A stretch of 64,000 bases of DNA from Neoconidiobolus thromboides FSU 785 (Eukaryota > Entomophthoromycota > Entomophthoromycetes > Entomophthorales > Neoconidiobolaceae), in NCBI GenBank assembly GCA_025603075.1, contig MU626366.1:1-64000 (forward strand). Direction: 5' to 3'. Below, one piece after another: positions 1 to 11,561 of this stretch. The notes under the pieces are model-generated. The model was not told where the DNA came from and did no database searches. It saw nothing but the letters and a program-made list of their open reading frames with translations. Positions within the stretch are counted from its first letter, which is position 1. Each line of letters begins with the position of its first letter. A program made the translations under genes and the position numbers.

Positions 1-297
1 GCTGCTCAAAAAGCTCAAAACAATTTAATTCCTGCTGCTTTTAATTCAAATCAAACACCTGAAATTGTTATTTCTAATGTTGTTGTAGCTTCAAATACTC
101 CACTTGGTAAATACTCTGGTCAATTCAACATCAAAACAAATCAATATCAATGTATTGAAGGTGCTATGTATTGTGATTATTATGGATATGGGTTTTGGAC
201 TTGTGCTGAAGGTACTTGGGTTTATCGTAATTGTGGTCCAGGTACTACATGTATTGAGAATAATGGTAGCCTTTATTGTGGATATCCTCAATCTTAA
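1..297 (+). CDS. C-terminal end of a CBM19-type chitin-binding protein (5' partial)
   Basis: The frame is open from base 1 to a TAA at 295-297, giving 98 residues; the start lies outside the window. The last ~60 residues carry six cysteines in the pattern seen in fungal CBM19 modules: QCIEGAMYC, then FWTCAEGTWVYRNC, then CGPGTTC and a final LYCGYP. CBM19 binds chitin and usually sits at the C-terminus of secreted chitinases or cell-wall proteins. An Ala/Gln/Asn-rich linker precedes the module here, as expected for a secreted modular enzyme. The catalytic part is not visible, so enzyme class cannot be stated; a free-standing chitin-binding protein is equally possible. Confidence 0.75.
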   Translation, partial: AAQKAQNNLIPAAFNSNQTPEIVISNVVVASNTPLGKYSGQFNIKTNQYQCIEGAMYCDYYGYGFWTCAEGTWVYRNCGPGTTCIENNGSLYCGYPQS

Positions 298-1197
298 CTT
301 GCTAATAAATAATTTATCAATAATTTTGATTTTTTTTTTCATATAGAGAACTTAGGCTATGGCCTTAAGTTTAATAGTGGCATACTTAATCACAGAGTTT
401 TGATAACAGTAACATTGAAACATGATTTATCCCGGATTTTATAGTGTTTACTAATTTCATAAAAAGTCGCTATATAATTAGTAGTATAGTAGTCTTTTAA
501 ACAAAACAATCTATGATAGCAGCATGTGACATCTTTTTTGGTTTCATATTTTTTCTATTTTTAAGCGCTATTGGGTTGAAAAACGATAGCAAATTTCTTG
601 AACAAAAAAGACGTCCTCGTATATTAAGAGTTTGATCATAGTTTTGTAAGTTATTAAATATCTATCATTTTAATCTTACTAATCAGGACGATTTTGTTTT
701 TAAAGCATTATTTCAAACTAGTATTACAAATACTGTGAATACTATAAATATAGAAAATAACACTAGTCTTTTATTATTATTTTACTTTTATAAATTTTAA
801 TCTATTTACGATTTTTTTACTTATTTGTTTTTAATGTTTCATCTCATTTTTCAATAAAAATTTGTTGCTTGACTTTGATTATGTATCAATGATATAGTAT
901 AAACTCCACATATTTAAGAAACCACTACTAATATCTATTTATATATGTCATTATAAAAGATAGTGTATAATAGATACTTGAATTAAACTAAAAATAGTTT
1001 CTAAACTCTCATGTTGATAAATGATTGAACAGAAGTTATTTAAAACATTTAAAAGAGATCAGCAAATCCATATTATTGGCTCTACTTGAATAACAATTTA
1101 TTATTAGTAAAATTCCAAATAAAAAGAATTCTTTAGGTGGCACATTCGTATAAAAATAATAATACTAAAAGGTTTTTTATTTTATATTAAATTCATC
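298..1197. other. Intergenic, 900 bp
   Basis: No gene seen. It holds one degenerate copy of the ~105-bp inverted-repeat element (523-623) and otherwise AT-rich sequence. The last part is the promoter and 5' leader of the mannose-6-phosphate isomerase gene. Confidence 0.6.
523..623 (-). mobile_element. ~105-bp MITE-like element, copy 1 (degenerate)
   Basis: Reads in the minus orientation of the family: a TTTTTTGGTTTCAT arm, central AAGCGCTATT, and a CGTCCTCGTAT end where the consensus has ATCCCCATA. It begins 226 nt after the CBM19 stop codon. Several mismatches suggest an old copy. Confidence 0.55.
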
Positions 1198-2612
1198 ATG
1201 TCGTCTACCTTACAAGTTAAAAAAATAAAATGCCGCTATCAAAACTATGCCTGGGGGAAGAAGGGCGCTAGCTCAAAGGTCTTTGATCTTTTAAAACCTC
1301 TTCATTGTGAAAATCCAGACCAGAATTTGCCATTTGCTGAAGTAAGTATTTAAAACTAGTTAGCAGTTTACTTTATATACTATTTATAGTAAATCAAAGT
1401 AAACAAATATTTATATGTTGTTTGTTAGTTATGGCTTGGAACTCATCCAAATGCACCATCTTTCCTTACAAATTCTGATGGATCAGGGAACTGTTTAAGA
1501 GAAGAGATAAGCTCAAATCCAGAACAATATCTCGGCACAAAAGTTTTTGAAAAGTTTGGTAATGATTTACCCTTTTTACTAAAAGTTTTATCTGTTGGTA
1601 CTGCATTATCGATTCAAGCTCACCCAGATAAAGAATTAGGCGCCCGATTACATCAAGAGCGTCCAGATTTATATAAAGATCCTAATCATAAGCCTGAGAT
1701 GACAATCGCTCTTACTAAATTTGAAGCCTTAAATGGATTCCGTCCATTAAATGAAATAGCAACTTTTTTAAAAGTTGCAGAATTGAGAGCTTTAATTGGT
1801 GAGGAAACAGCAAGTAATTTTGAGTCCAAAATTAAATCACAATCAAATAACGGTGAAGATTCACCACTCAAAGAAGTCTTCAAAGCTTTAATGACGAGTC
1901 CAGAAGAAAAAGTTAAAGAACAGCTTTCAAGCCTTGTAAAAAGAATTGAAACTACACAACCTTTTGACCCAGTTTTAAATGAATTAATCATACGTATAAA
2001 TAGTCAATACCCAGGGGACGTTGGTGTATTTTGTATCTTTTTCTTAAATTACTGTATTTTACATCCAGGACAAGCTGCATTTTTATGCGCCAATGAACCC
2101 CATGCTTATCTTTCTGGAGGTAATAATATATCATTAATCTAGGTTAAAATTTAATTTAATTCAATATTCTAGATTGTGTAGAATGTATGGCCACCAGTGA
2201 TAATGTAGTTAGAGCAGGCCTTACACCAAAGTTTAAAGATGTTAATGTGCTTGTAAACATGTTAACATACAAGGCTGAATCCAATGAAAAGCAAAAGATG
2301 AATGGTACTAAAATTGAAGGGCATCTTTACACTGTGCTTTATGATCCACCTATACCTGAGTTTTCAGTTGCTTCGATTACCCTCCCGAATTCTGGACTTA
2401 CTGAAACTGTTACTCCTGTTGATGGGCCTGGAATATTATTAGTTACCAATGCATCGGAAGGAGCCAAGCTTATAGTTGATGGAAGTAATGATAGTTTCCT
2501 TTTAACAAAGGGGTCTTCTTTTTTCATTCCACCTAATACCAAGTTTAGCATTACTAACCCAAGTAGTAATAGCTCAACATTAACTTCCTTCTTTGCTTAT
2601 TGTACTGTGTAA
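1198..2612 (+). CDS. PMI40: Mannose-6-phosphate isomerase (type I PMI)
   Basis: Interconverts fructose-6-phosphate and mannose-6-phosphate in the cytosol, feeding GDP-mannose for glycosylation and cell-wall mannan. Exons 1198-1341, 1429-2119 and 2173-2612 join in frame to 424 residues, the usual size for the family. The N-terminal CRYQNYAWGKKG, the FAELWLGTHPNAPS stretch, the zinc-site motifs QAHPDKELGA and HKPEM, and FLCANEPHAYLSGDCVECM with DNVVRAGLTPK are all present. The last motif is rebuilt across intron 2 (2120-2172). The metal ligands Q and H (QAH), E (KPE) and H (EPHAY) are visible. The start at 1198 is the only ATG in frame before the conserved N-terminus. Confidence 0.96.
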
Positions 2613-2725
2613 TTATTTACTTAATAAAATTTATCTTTTCAAAAGAATGAAAATTCAAAAACTAAAAATAAAAGACAAATTATATATAATATTTTATCAC
2701 GAATAAATAGCCTTTGATTTATTTA

Positions 2726-3784
2726 CTACCATAATTTATACTGAACACTAGTACCATTAAATTTGTCCGGATGTACAACTTTAATATCTATTTCATCTTC
2801 ATTAATAGATTCTCGCGGAGTGACATCGGCGTTAGTATCATTTGCCAAACGAGGATTCAATAATAAACGATAATTTAAAGCATCATTTAAAACACTAGAA
2901 TTAATTTCATTATCACTCAAATTACTTTCATCTCTAAGTAGACCCAGATTTGAACTATTTTCAGTCATTGTTTTATTATATAAATAAGCCCAAGAAGTAA
3001 TAATACTAAAAGCGTTTAAATCTTTTAAACATGCCTTAAGAATGGCTACAAACTCTAGTTGTGCTAAATAGTATTGATTTTTTGCTATCTCTCTTACTCC
3101 AAATTTAGTCCCCCAATAATACTGCGTAATACTATCAATGACTATAATATTTGTTGCAGGTAATTCTTGGTTTTGTTGATTACTAAAGTTATAAGCAGAC
3201 GAGAAATGAGCTAAGGTATCGGTAAGATCATAAAAGCTAGTTGGCGAATAGATGAATAAATTTTTTAAGCTATTTTTAGCAGTATCTTGAATTAATTTTA
3301 GAGGAATCCATGGTTCTTGATTTAAGTTTTCATTTTGAGTGTTTATTTTATACCCTTTATTTTCCAAATATCTTACTAAATATTGACATATTTTATCATA
3401 AAAGAACAGTATATCAAAGCATAAATCTCCATCAAAATAGAAAGCTTTAGAGTCGTAGCCATTTAGCAAAATGTCCTGTTGCCAATAAAGCTTTGTTGGG
3501 ATAATCGTACGTATTATAATTTCTTTCAGCAATATGCTTTTACCTGAGCCACTTTTTCCTATTAACTCTATAATATCTCCTACCACTACTCCTTTCTCAT
3601 TAAATAAAGTGGAATCTATATCCTGAATGCCTAAGTGACGATGCTGAGATGAAGTGACGGTATTAAAAGCATCGATAAAAGTGAAGTTCTAAAGATGGTT
3701 ATTATAAAATTGACAGTCATATTATAAACCTACTCGATTTAAAGATTCAATAGTAATTTTATTAAATTGTTTTGATATATCCAT
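2726..3784 (-). CDS. XRCC2: XRCC2-like RecA/Rad51-family protein
   Basis: Exons 3734-3784 and 2726-3688 (minus strand) give 337 residues, somewhat longer than animal XRCC2. Residues 54-68 (GDIIELIGKSGSGKS) hold a Walker A motif. YFDGDLCFDI matches the XRCC2 position after strand 2, and NIIVIDSITQYYW is a Walker B with the XRCC2-like Ser and aromatic continuation. XRCC2 is a Rad51 paralogue acting with Rad51D in homologous recombination repair. No Rad51 N-terminal helix-hairpin-helix is visible, as expected for this paralogue. It starts 238 bp from the divergent uL23 gene. Another Rad51 paralogue cannot be excluded. Confidence 0.78.
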
Positions 3785-4022
3785 AATAATTAAATAAATT
3801 AAATTAAATTAAATTACTTAGAATTTAAGTTTAAGTCACTAAAATGATTTGTCACTTAAAATTTCAAACAAATAATTTGAAAGTAAATTTATAGTGATGA
3901 AAAGCAATAAGCATATAATTTGATAATATAACAAATTAAGCTGTACAAAACATTACTTGATTTTGGTCGAAAAAGCCCTTCTCTTTTAACCAAGTGATAT
4001 AGCTTGAAATTTAGTTATACAA

Positions 4023-4788
4023 ATGGCTCCTAAAACTAAGTCTGGTAGGTGAATTTTTAATTTATAACTATAAAGCCAAACGAAGAAGATATAATATACA
4101 AAAAGAAGTAATAAAATAGAGGAAACATATGTTGAAGTAATACTCACTAAGAGATAGATAAAGAATATTAGATGGATGCATCACATATGATAGAACAAAA
4201 TAGGACAATTGTAAAAAATAGATTCAACAATTTTGGCGAAAAAATATTAAAAATTTAAATCTTTATTCAATAATTAAATTAAGATAACTAGCTCCAAAGA
4301 AGATTGTCTCTGAAGAAAAAAAGCAAGCTATTGCTGCTAAAAAAGCTTCTCAAAAGGGAACCAATACCACTGGTACCCGTAAAGTACGTACCACTACTTC
4401 TTTCCGTCGCCCAAAGACCCTTAAACTTAGACGTAACCCTCTTTACCCACGTATCTCTGTTCCAAAAGAACAAAGACTTGATCAATACACTGTAATTAAG
4501 AAACCTCTTAACTCAGAAAGTGCCATGAAAAAGATTGAAAATCATAACACTTTAGTTTTCATCACTGATGTACGTGCCAACAAAGCTCAAATTAAATTAG
4601 CTGTAAAGAAACTTTACGAAGTTGAGGTTGTCAAGGTTAACACCCTTATTCGTCCAGATGGTCAAAAGAAAGCTTTTGTCCGTCTTTCTCCAGACCAAGA
4701 AGCTCTTGATGTTGCTAACAGAGTATGTTTTTTTTACATTTATTTTTAGTCTTCTTCTAATAATTATTTCTAGATTGGCCTCATTTAA
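4023..4788 (+). CDS. RPL23A: 60S ribosomal protein uL23 (L23a/L25)
   Basis: Exons 4023-4044, 4292-4722 and 4774-4788 give about 155 residues. A basic Lys/Ala-rich N-terminus is followed by the conserved [42 protein letters not shown] and [15 protein letters not shown] motifs; the tail ends DVANRIGLI, matching the family end exactly. The protein binds 25S rRNA domain III next to the peptide exit tunnel. Intron 1 is 247 nt, about five times the usual length here, and sits right after the seventh codon, a common arrangement in ribosomal-protein genes. Codons such as cgt, acc and ctt are more frequent than in neighbours, as expected for high expression. Confidence 0.97.
4045..4291 (+). other. Long first intron of the uL23 gene
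   Basis: GTAGGT...ACTAG intron of 247 nt, the longest inferred here. No convincing C/D or H/ACA snoRNA signature was seen inside. Long early introns in ribosomal-protein genes often affect expression, but nothing in the sequence proves that here. Confidence 0.7.
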
Positions 4789-5498
4789 ATTAAATAAAAT
4801 TATGGAGCTACTAAATTAAAATAATAGTAATTTATAAAGTTTGTTTTGTAAGTTTAATTGTCGAATTATGTATGAATTTGTGGCGATTTCAGTTTTATTT
4901 TTATAAATATGTTTTAATATTTAGGTTTGGAAGTTTTATTTATTAATCCAAAGGAACAGTTTATTCAAATCTCGACTGAGGAATTTCTAGATTCATAAAA
5001 GATGATATATAAAAATGTTTTAGTTACGGGACAATTTGAAAGCAGATAAATTAAATAAGAATCACTGATAGAAAGTGATTGGGATTCAATTAGAGATTCT
5101 ATATAGCAAAATTCATTATAAAAGTAAGGGATATTACTTAAATAGATATAACAAAAAGACGAAGTCATCTTTTTGGTTAAAATTTTATTGAAACCATTTC
5201 TTCAAGACTTTTTTAGAGCCTATATAACCTGCTTAAATCACATGGTAAGTTTACTTAATTTAAGAGCTTTGTTTCTTAATTGAAATAATTATTTATACAC
5301 AGCTCGATATATAAAAACATAAAAATACAAGAATTTTAATAAGCTTCTCGTTAAACTAAATTAATAAATTAAGTGTCAATTTATTGTAACTTTAACCAAT
5401 TTAGTATTATAAATTCATTCATCTTATATATATAATTGTGAAAAATAATAATCCTGTATAGCTTTACAGTTAGTTCTTGGATTTATAACAATTTAAGA

Positions 5499-5602
5499 TA
5501 TGGGGATGTTTTTTTTATTTCATTACTTTTTTCATCTTTCAAGCACTATTTAAGTGGAAAGATTGTTAATAAAATTCTTAAACACAAAAATACATCCTCA
5601 TG
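5499..5602 (-). mobile_element. ~105-bp MITE-like element, copy 2
   Basis: TATGGGGATG at the left and ATCCTCATG at the right end, with the diagnostic TTCTTAAACACAAAAATAC arm. The central AGCGCT has become AGCACT. Minus orientation. Confidence 0.7.
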
Positions 5603-6498
5603 TTTATTTTATTAGTAAATTTAAGTTCTGAGAGAAATATGAAATGAAGGAAACTTGGAGCTCCTTGGGTACACTAAAGTGTTAACTTTTTATAAACTTG
5701 CAATTAAATTAAAATTAGTTATTATAGAACTTGTCATCATTTAAGTTTCGCTTATCCCTTATTTTTACAAATTTAAATATAGCTAATAAAAAGGAATATT
5801 ATATTGAAAGATTTAAATAAAAAATTAGTGGCTTTTGCTTACTAAAATGAATTTGTTTTAAAGCAATAAATTAAAAGAATCAGTATTATGTTTAATCTTA
5901 TTTAATAAGTATACATTAGTATCATTCCTTTTTTAATATATTACATAATATTTTTTACTATTGTAAGTGAATTTGCCATAATAATTTGATGTTTGTGCAT
6001 TATTCAATTGTCTTGAGTTATCATAATATTGGAAATCAAATATACTATTTCTATCAGTTTAATTTTAAACTGAAGTTAAAGCTCACATTAAGATAAGTTT
6101 TAATAGCATTATAGGTATGATCACGTGCCTATGGTTATATTATTATCGGAATAGTAACTTTGTTTGGGTTACCTACTAAAAACATAAACTGTATTTAATA
6201 ACTCTAATTAATAACCTCACACAATACATTTGTATAGAAATACTTAAAGAGGATGCATGAAACTATATACTTGGAAATTTGTCCTAATAAAAGGCAGATA
6301 GTAGTTTAGTTCAACATTACCTCAAAATTAAGCTTAAATTTTAAGATTAACTATAATATGATGTAAAAAAATGAAAAAATCAACTTAGATAAATCCTATA
6401 GGTACTTCTCTACTAGTGACAAACTGCGTCTATACAGTGACACTTATCCAGATTGAATTTCTAAAAATTTCAAAATTTCAAAATTTCAAAGGCAGAGA

Positions 6499-6633
6499 CT
6501 ACATGTTCTTTTTGGCTGAGTTATATTTTTTAACTGCTACTGGTCTTTTAGTTCTTTTAGTAACCTTATCTTGACCATATTCCATTCGTTTTTGAGTTTT
6601 TGTTTTCTTAAAATCAACCAGACTTTTTAGAAA
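6499..6633 (-). pseudogene. Orphan terminal exon (gene remnant), basic C-terminus
   Basis: On the minus strand a good acceptor (TAATTAG, ending at 6634) is followed by 44 codons and a TAG at 6499-6501. The peptide contains SLVDFKKTKTQKRMEYGQDK and then KRTKRPVAVKKYNSAKKNM, coding-like and very basic. A plausible 40-nt intron (starting GTATCA, with an ACTAAT branch site) precedes it, but beyond that lies repeat copy 3 (6696-6801) and no upstream exon is visible. I read it as the surviving 3' end of a broken gene; the family is not recognised. Confidence 0.3.
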
Positions 6634-6695
6634 CTAATTACGATATTCTTGATAAATATTAGTCTCTTGATACTAAAAATTATTATTAATTATTA

Positions 6696-6801
6696 TATGG
6701 GGATGTGTTTTTTAGTATCATTACTTTTCCATTTTTCAAACGTTGTTTAAGTGAAAAAACCGCTACTAGAATTCTTAGACAAAAAAATACATTCTCATAA
6801 T
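6696..6801 (-). mobile_element. ~105-bp MITE-like element, copy 3
   Basis: TATGGGGATG left end and TACATTCTCATA right end; the centre is diverged (AACGTT in place of AGCGCT). It lies directly upstream of the orphan exon at 6499-6633. Confidence 0.7.
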
Positions 6802-7319
6802 AAATGGGTTATTTGATAAAATTGAAATGTTTTTATTGTAAAAGCAAACAATCATATATGTTTAAGCGCTAATGCTATTTTTACAAAACTGTTGCATTTT
6901 CTTTTTCAATATTTATTTTTTACAAAATATAAAATTAAAAAACTTATTAGTAGATTAATGAACAAAAAAGAAAATATCACTTTATTAATTAAACTGAAAA
7001 TTGATATTAATGAACGAAAATGATATATATTATATATATTATATATATTATAGTTTGTCATGAAAAAATTTACATTAAAATATATAATTTTAAACGGTAA
7101 TAATATATCCATTAATGGTTCGAAAGTTATTTAAAACTTAATTATATAAGTAATTTTAAATTAACTAAAAAACAATCAGATTGCTTACATATTCTCTTTT
7201 AATTGGACATTATTGATCTAACCAATCAAACCATAGGATAAAATTAACAATTTATTAAACAAACAAAACTCATTCTCAACAATCATTTTTTATTTCAATA
7301 AGATAAAAGATAGAGAAAA

Positions 7320-8079
7320 ATGAGATTAATCACTTTGATATTAACCGTTAGCTTGTTCTTAAGTTATGTATTATCCTTTGATAATTTAGATCATCAAATT
7401 TTTGAATTACAAGATGAATTAGTTAAACAAGAGGGTACTGAAAGTAATTTATATAAGTTATTAAATTCCAATATGGATGATACAGCCAAACGTATATCTC
7501 GTAATTTTAGAAAGGTTTCTTTATCTGTACAGTAAGTATTTTATTTATTCTTTTTTTTCATATAGGAAAATAATAATATAATTAATTTATAGTCCAGATA
7601 AAGATAATAGTGAAAAAGCAACCAAAAAATTTGCATTATTAGGAAACGCTCATAAGCTATTAAAAGTAGCTCATAGCAGAGAAAGATATGATTTTTATTT
7701 AAAAAATGGGTTTCCTGTATGGCGAGGTACTGGTTATATGTATAAAAGACATCGCCCTGGATTTATCTTTGTTATCTTGTTTTTATTTTCTTTATCTTGT
7801 GGTACTCATTATTTAATATTAAAAATCAATTATATTCGTAAAAAAGAAAGGATCAGTAATATTTTGGAAGATCATAAAAAAGAGTTAAGTGCTAGAGATG
7901 CTAGAAAACTTCAAGAACAAATTGATAGAGATCCTTCCATTCCTAATGATGAAAGTATTTTACCTAATGAATTCGATGTGTTACAGTTACATGAACCTAC
8001 CTACCATGATATCTTTATCTTTCGTTTATTAGGGAGCTCATCTGCTAAACAATCCAAAGTCAGTGACAAAAAAGAATAA
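7320..8079 (+). CDS. ERJ5: ER membrane J-domain protein (Erj5/DNAJC1-like)
   Basis: Exons 7320-7531 and 7593-8079 give 232 residues. A signal peptide (about residues 1-20) is followed by a J-domain whose HPD motif (71-73) is split by the intron: CA lies in exon 1 and T at the start of exon 2. The J-domain continues through KKFALLGNAHKLL and RERYDFYL. One membrane segment follows at about 128-149 (FIFVILFLFSLSCG), then a charged cytosolic tail. J-proteins stimulate Hsp70 ATPase; with this topology the J-domain lies in the ER lumen and would work with BiP/Kar2. Length and order match yeast Erj5. Confidence 0.85.
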
Positions 8080-8194
8080 AAAATAAAAGGACATTCTACC
8101 CTATATTTGTATTCATTTTTAATTATGTTAAATTTTAAATGTGATAAAAATTGACTTATATTAAAATGTATTTTATTTATTTTATCCAAATAAT

Positions 8195-9720
8195 CTAAAG
8201 GTTAGCAATCACAGCTTTAGTAAAATCAGTGGTAGAACTATTACCACCCATATCAGGGGTTCTAACACGAGCATCTTCAATAGTTTTATAAACAGCATTA
8301 GAAATTTGATTAGCTTGCTGTTCTAAATTTAAATGACGTAACATAAGAACTGAAGATAAAATCATAGAAGTTGGATTAGCAGTATTCATTCCTTGAATAT
8401 CTTTACCAACATGACGACATCCCTATAGAAATTGAAATTGATAAATGAATGCATTTAAATTAATTGATATAAAATAAATAAAACTTACTGGTTCAAAGAT
8501 AGCAAAATCACGACCAAAATTAGATCCAGGAATAATACCTGGTCCACCGACTAAAGCAGCACCAATATTAGATAAAATATTACCATATAAATTTGGGGTA
8601 ACAACAACATCAAATTGTTGTGGTTTAGCTACCATTTGCATAGATGCATTATCAACAATCATGTCTTGGAATTGAATGCCACTAGATTTATATTCTTCAG
8701 CAACAGCACGACAAGTTTTTAAGAAAAGACCATCACCGAGTTTCCTATTTTAGGAATAAGTGGGTTAGTAAATGTTTTTTTAGGATACACTAGCGTAACT
8801 TACATAATATTAGCTTTATGAATACAAGTAACCTTCTTACGTCCATTACGTAAAGCAAAATCAAAAGCAAATCTAGCAATACGTTCTGATTTCTCACGAG
8901 TAATAACTTTAAGGGATTCAACAACACCTGGGTAAGACTATAATAATTTTTTTAAAAATTAATATTTGTACAAATTATTTTCACTTATATTTAAACTTAC
9001 TTGATGTTCTAAACCAGAATATTCACCTTCGGTATTTTCACGAATAATAGCAAAATCAATACCAGAAAGACGAGAATTAAGATTTGGCATATTTTTACAT
9101 AATACAACAGAAGCATAAATATCTAATTCTTTACGTAAAGTTACGTTGAATGAAACTGGTTCAAGTCTAGAAACTGGGGTATAAAGGATACCTAAATTCC
9201 ATTAAAATAAATTATTAGTATCAATATTACAATTCCATTTCAATTATTATAATTTATATATTATTAAAATAATAGTTACCCTTAAGTCCAACCTTATTAC
9301 GACGAAGGGATTCTAAAGATTGTTGAAAAAGAGTATCTTTATCAGAAGTAAATCCAGATACATCAAACTCTTCAAACTCAACTGGTACATTAGTTTCTTT
9401 AAAAATTGATTTTACTGAATCAGCAGTTTCATGACCAATACCATCCCCTGGAATTAAAGTAACAGTATATTTTCCTCCAGCTTTATTACCGAAACTTTCC
9501 TATAAAAAAAGAAAAAGTTACTATTGGAAAGAATAAATATTTATATAGACTTACACTAGCTTTTGGTAAATCAGAACCAGTAGCTACAGTTCCCATAGAA
9601 CGAGTAACAAAAGACTAAAATTAAAGATTAGTTTTATTTATTTATAATACAAATATCATTATTTAAATGAATTACTTTAATACTTGGAATACGTAATGAA
9701 GTTTTAACAATATTGATCAT
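8195..9720 (-). CDS. IDH1: NAD-dependent isocitrate dehydrogenase, subunit 1 (mitochondrial)
   Basis: Seven exons on the minus strand (9676-9720, 9555-9614, 9280-9499, 9001-9191, 8804-8937, 8489-8744, 8195-8422) join in frame to 377 residues. A short mitochondrial presequence is followed by [89 protein letters not shown] and [13 protein letters not shown]. These match the Idh1 (regulatory/gamma) subunit better than Idh2. The enzyme is an octameric TCA-cycle dehydrogenase making 2-oxoglutarate and NADH in the matrix. The KANIM motif is split by intron 5. Three CCAAT boxes lie 113-157 bp upstream of the start. Confidence 0.95.
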
Positions 9721-10264
9721 AATTGAATTATTTTCTTCAAAAGAAAGTAAAGTTTTAATATTTCTATTTTTTTAATTTATTAGTTTATTATCTCTAATTA
9801 ATTTTTTGGGTTGAATTATAATTTCGATTTTAATTGGTTAAAATTAATCTGATAACTATTGGTTTGATACCATTGGTTATTGAAATGAAAGTATTTTGGT
9901 TGGTTGAAGATAAACTATATTTTTAGTTTTGGTAAAATGGGTAAATTTAGGCAATTTATTATAGTCATAATTCTATAATAATAATGATAATAATAGTAAC
10001 AATAAAAGTATTTTAAAACTTAATATTATCATTTTATAATATTATATTTAATTTTTATATCTTGATTTTTTATATTAAATTTAATAATATTCAAAAAAAC
10101 TTTTATTTTAAATTTTTGAGTCTTTAAAATAATATTAAAAAAATATACTATTAAAACTTTTGGATTGAATAAAAAAACAAGAAATTTTGGGATTTTTTTT
10201 GAACTAAAGTCTAATTTATATCTAACTTTTAGATTTTAAATTGTCAACAATTAATATTTCAATA
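9721..10264. other. Divergent promoter region between IDH1 and mL46
   Basis: The 544 bp between the two start codons carry the CCAAT cluster and long A/T runs. Both flanking products act in mitochondria. Confidence 0.5.
9833..9876 (-). promoter_or_regulatory. Cluster of three CCAAT boxes upstream of IDH1
   Basis: ATTGG (CCAAT on the minus strand) occurs at 9833-9837, 9858-9862 and 9872-9876, reading toward IDH1. CCAAT boxes bind the HAP/NF-Y complex, which controls respiratory genes including IDH subunits in yeast. The region also serves the divergent mitoribosomal gene. Binding is inference. Confidence 0.4.
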
Positions 10265-10942
10265 ATGAAATTAAGTCCATTATTCAGTCCACGTTATCAA
10301 CAAATCCGTCAAATAAGCCTTCAATGTGGTGTAGTTATCTCACGTATTCCACAAATAACACGTCCATTAAATTCATTAGAATCTGCTTATTGGAATTATT
10401 TTGAACATCAAGTTGAATCGAATTCCACTCCATTTCCAGTAGAATTATATTTTAAAAAAGGATCTTTAAATGAACGATTATGGAATGAAAGACAAGTAGA
10501 AGGATATCAACCAGAAGAAGGTAAAGATATATTTGAAAGTGAATATAAAGGAAATGAGAGAATAAGTGAAGCAGATAAAAAGAATGATATTCAAAGTTTA
10601 GAAAGAAAGTTATCTGATAAGTTATATTTAGTAATTAAAAACAAACAAGAAAATCAATGGGTATTACCAGTGAAACAAGTAGATGATAACCAAATTGATA
10701 GTTTACAAGGGTTTGCTAAAGAATTGATGAAAGCTCAATTTGGTGATAATTTAGATTTATTTTGGGTGGGAAAAGCACCTATTGGTGTTATTAATCAAAC
10801 TACCTTCTTTATGAAAGCTCATATTTTAGCAGGGAAAATTGAAGAAAAAGAAAAGGATATAGAATACGCTTGGTTAAGTAAACAAGAAATTGAAGTTAAA
10901 ATGGATAAAGAATATTTTAATAAAATTAAAGATTTACTTTAA
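10265..10942 (+). CDS. MRPL46: Mitochondrial large-subunit ribosomal protein mL46
   Basis: Single exon of 225 residues from the ATG at 10265. The N-terminal RYQQIRQISLQCGVVISR is rich in basic and hydroxylated residues, fitting a mitochondrial presequence. RPLNSLESAYWNYFEHQVES and the C-terminal Nudix-like fold (WVLPVKQVDDNQ, LQGFAKELMKAQFG, LFWVGKAPIGV, YAWLSKQEI) match the mL46/Mrpl17 family. mL46 has a degenerate Nudix domain without hydrolase activity, and the Nudix catalytic box is indeed absent. The frame stays open upstream to 10241, but only through a TTG codon, so 10265 is preferred. Confidence 0.85.
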   Translation: MKLSPLFSPRYQQIRQISLQCGVVISRIPQITRPLNSLESAYWNYFEHQVESNSTPFPVELYFKKGSLNERLWNERQVEGYQPEEGKDIFESEYKGNERISEADKKNDIQSLERKLSDKLYLVIKNKQENQWVLPVKQVDDNQIDSLQGFAKELMKAQFGDNLDLFWVGKAPIGVINQTTFFMKAHILAGKIEEKEKDIEYAWLSKQEIEVKMDKEYFNKIKDLL

Positions 10943-10994
10943 AACAAAGAACAAGTTTATTGTGAATGATAATAGAAAAATAAAAAAATAAAAT

Positions 10995-11040
10995 TAGAAA
11001 TTTAATGTATATTATATATTATATATTATATATTGTGTAT
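10995..11040. repeat. AT microsatellite (TATTATA units)
   Basis: Tandem TATATTA/TATTATA units between the convergent ends of the mL46 and PTAR1-like genes. No function suggested. Confidence 0.6.
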
Positions 11041-11046
11041 TCTTTT

Positions 11047-11528
11047 TTATTTTAGTTGAAATAAATATTGAAATTTACTATTATTAAATTGAATATTATT
11101 ATTAATTAACCAGTTATATTCTAATTGTATGTTATATTCTAATAATAAATTAAGTTCATAATAAAATAAAGTTAATAGTTGGTAATAACCACTTAATAAA
11201 GATTGATTATTATTATAAAATAATAATAGTTTATGAAATTTAACTAGAAAATGATTAAAATAATTAGTTATTATTATATTATTATTTAAATTTATAGTAT
11301 ATAATTGTTTGAATAAATAGTTTAAACTACAATAAATACCACTCTCATGGGGATTCGATTGTATAAATTGTAGTAAATTATTTAATTGAACTAATAATAA
11401 ATCAATATCCCATTGAATTAATTGAATTAATTTAAAATAATATAAATAATAATAATAATTTCTGTTAAAATGAAATTGTTGTTTGTTAGTTATTATTAAT
11501 TGTAACTCATTTAATAATAATAACTGTA

Positions 11529-11561
<33 letters not shown>

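Larger units (their letters stand above)
4789..7319. other. Intergenic, 2.5 kb
   Basis: AT-rich DNA holding two inverted-repeat element copies (5499-5602, 6696-6801), a truncated terminal exon on the minus strand (6499-6633) and a short AT microsatellite near 7020-7050. A CCAAT box at 7219-7223 lies about 100 bp before the Erj5 start. Confidence 0.55.

Noticed and set aside
4045..4291. Intronic snoRNA inside the long uL23 intron
   Set aside because: No paired C (RTGATGA) and D (CTGA) boxes or H/ACA hairpins could be placed.
4965..5168. 67-codon frame on the minus strand after uL23
   Set aside because: Ser/Tyr/Ile-rich without any motif; no splice signals suggest a larger gene.
10241..10264. 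Upstream TTG start for mL46
   Set aside because: Only a TTG extends the frame; the ATG at 10265 begins a sensible mitochondrial presequence.
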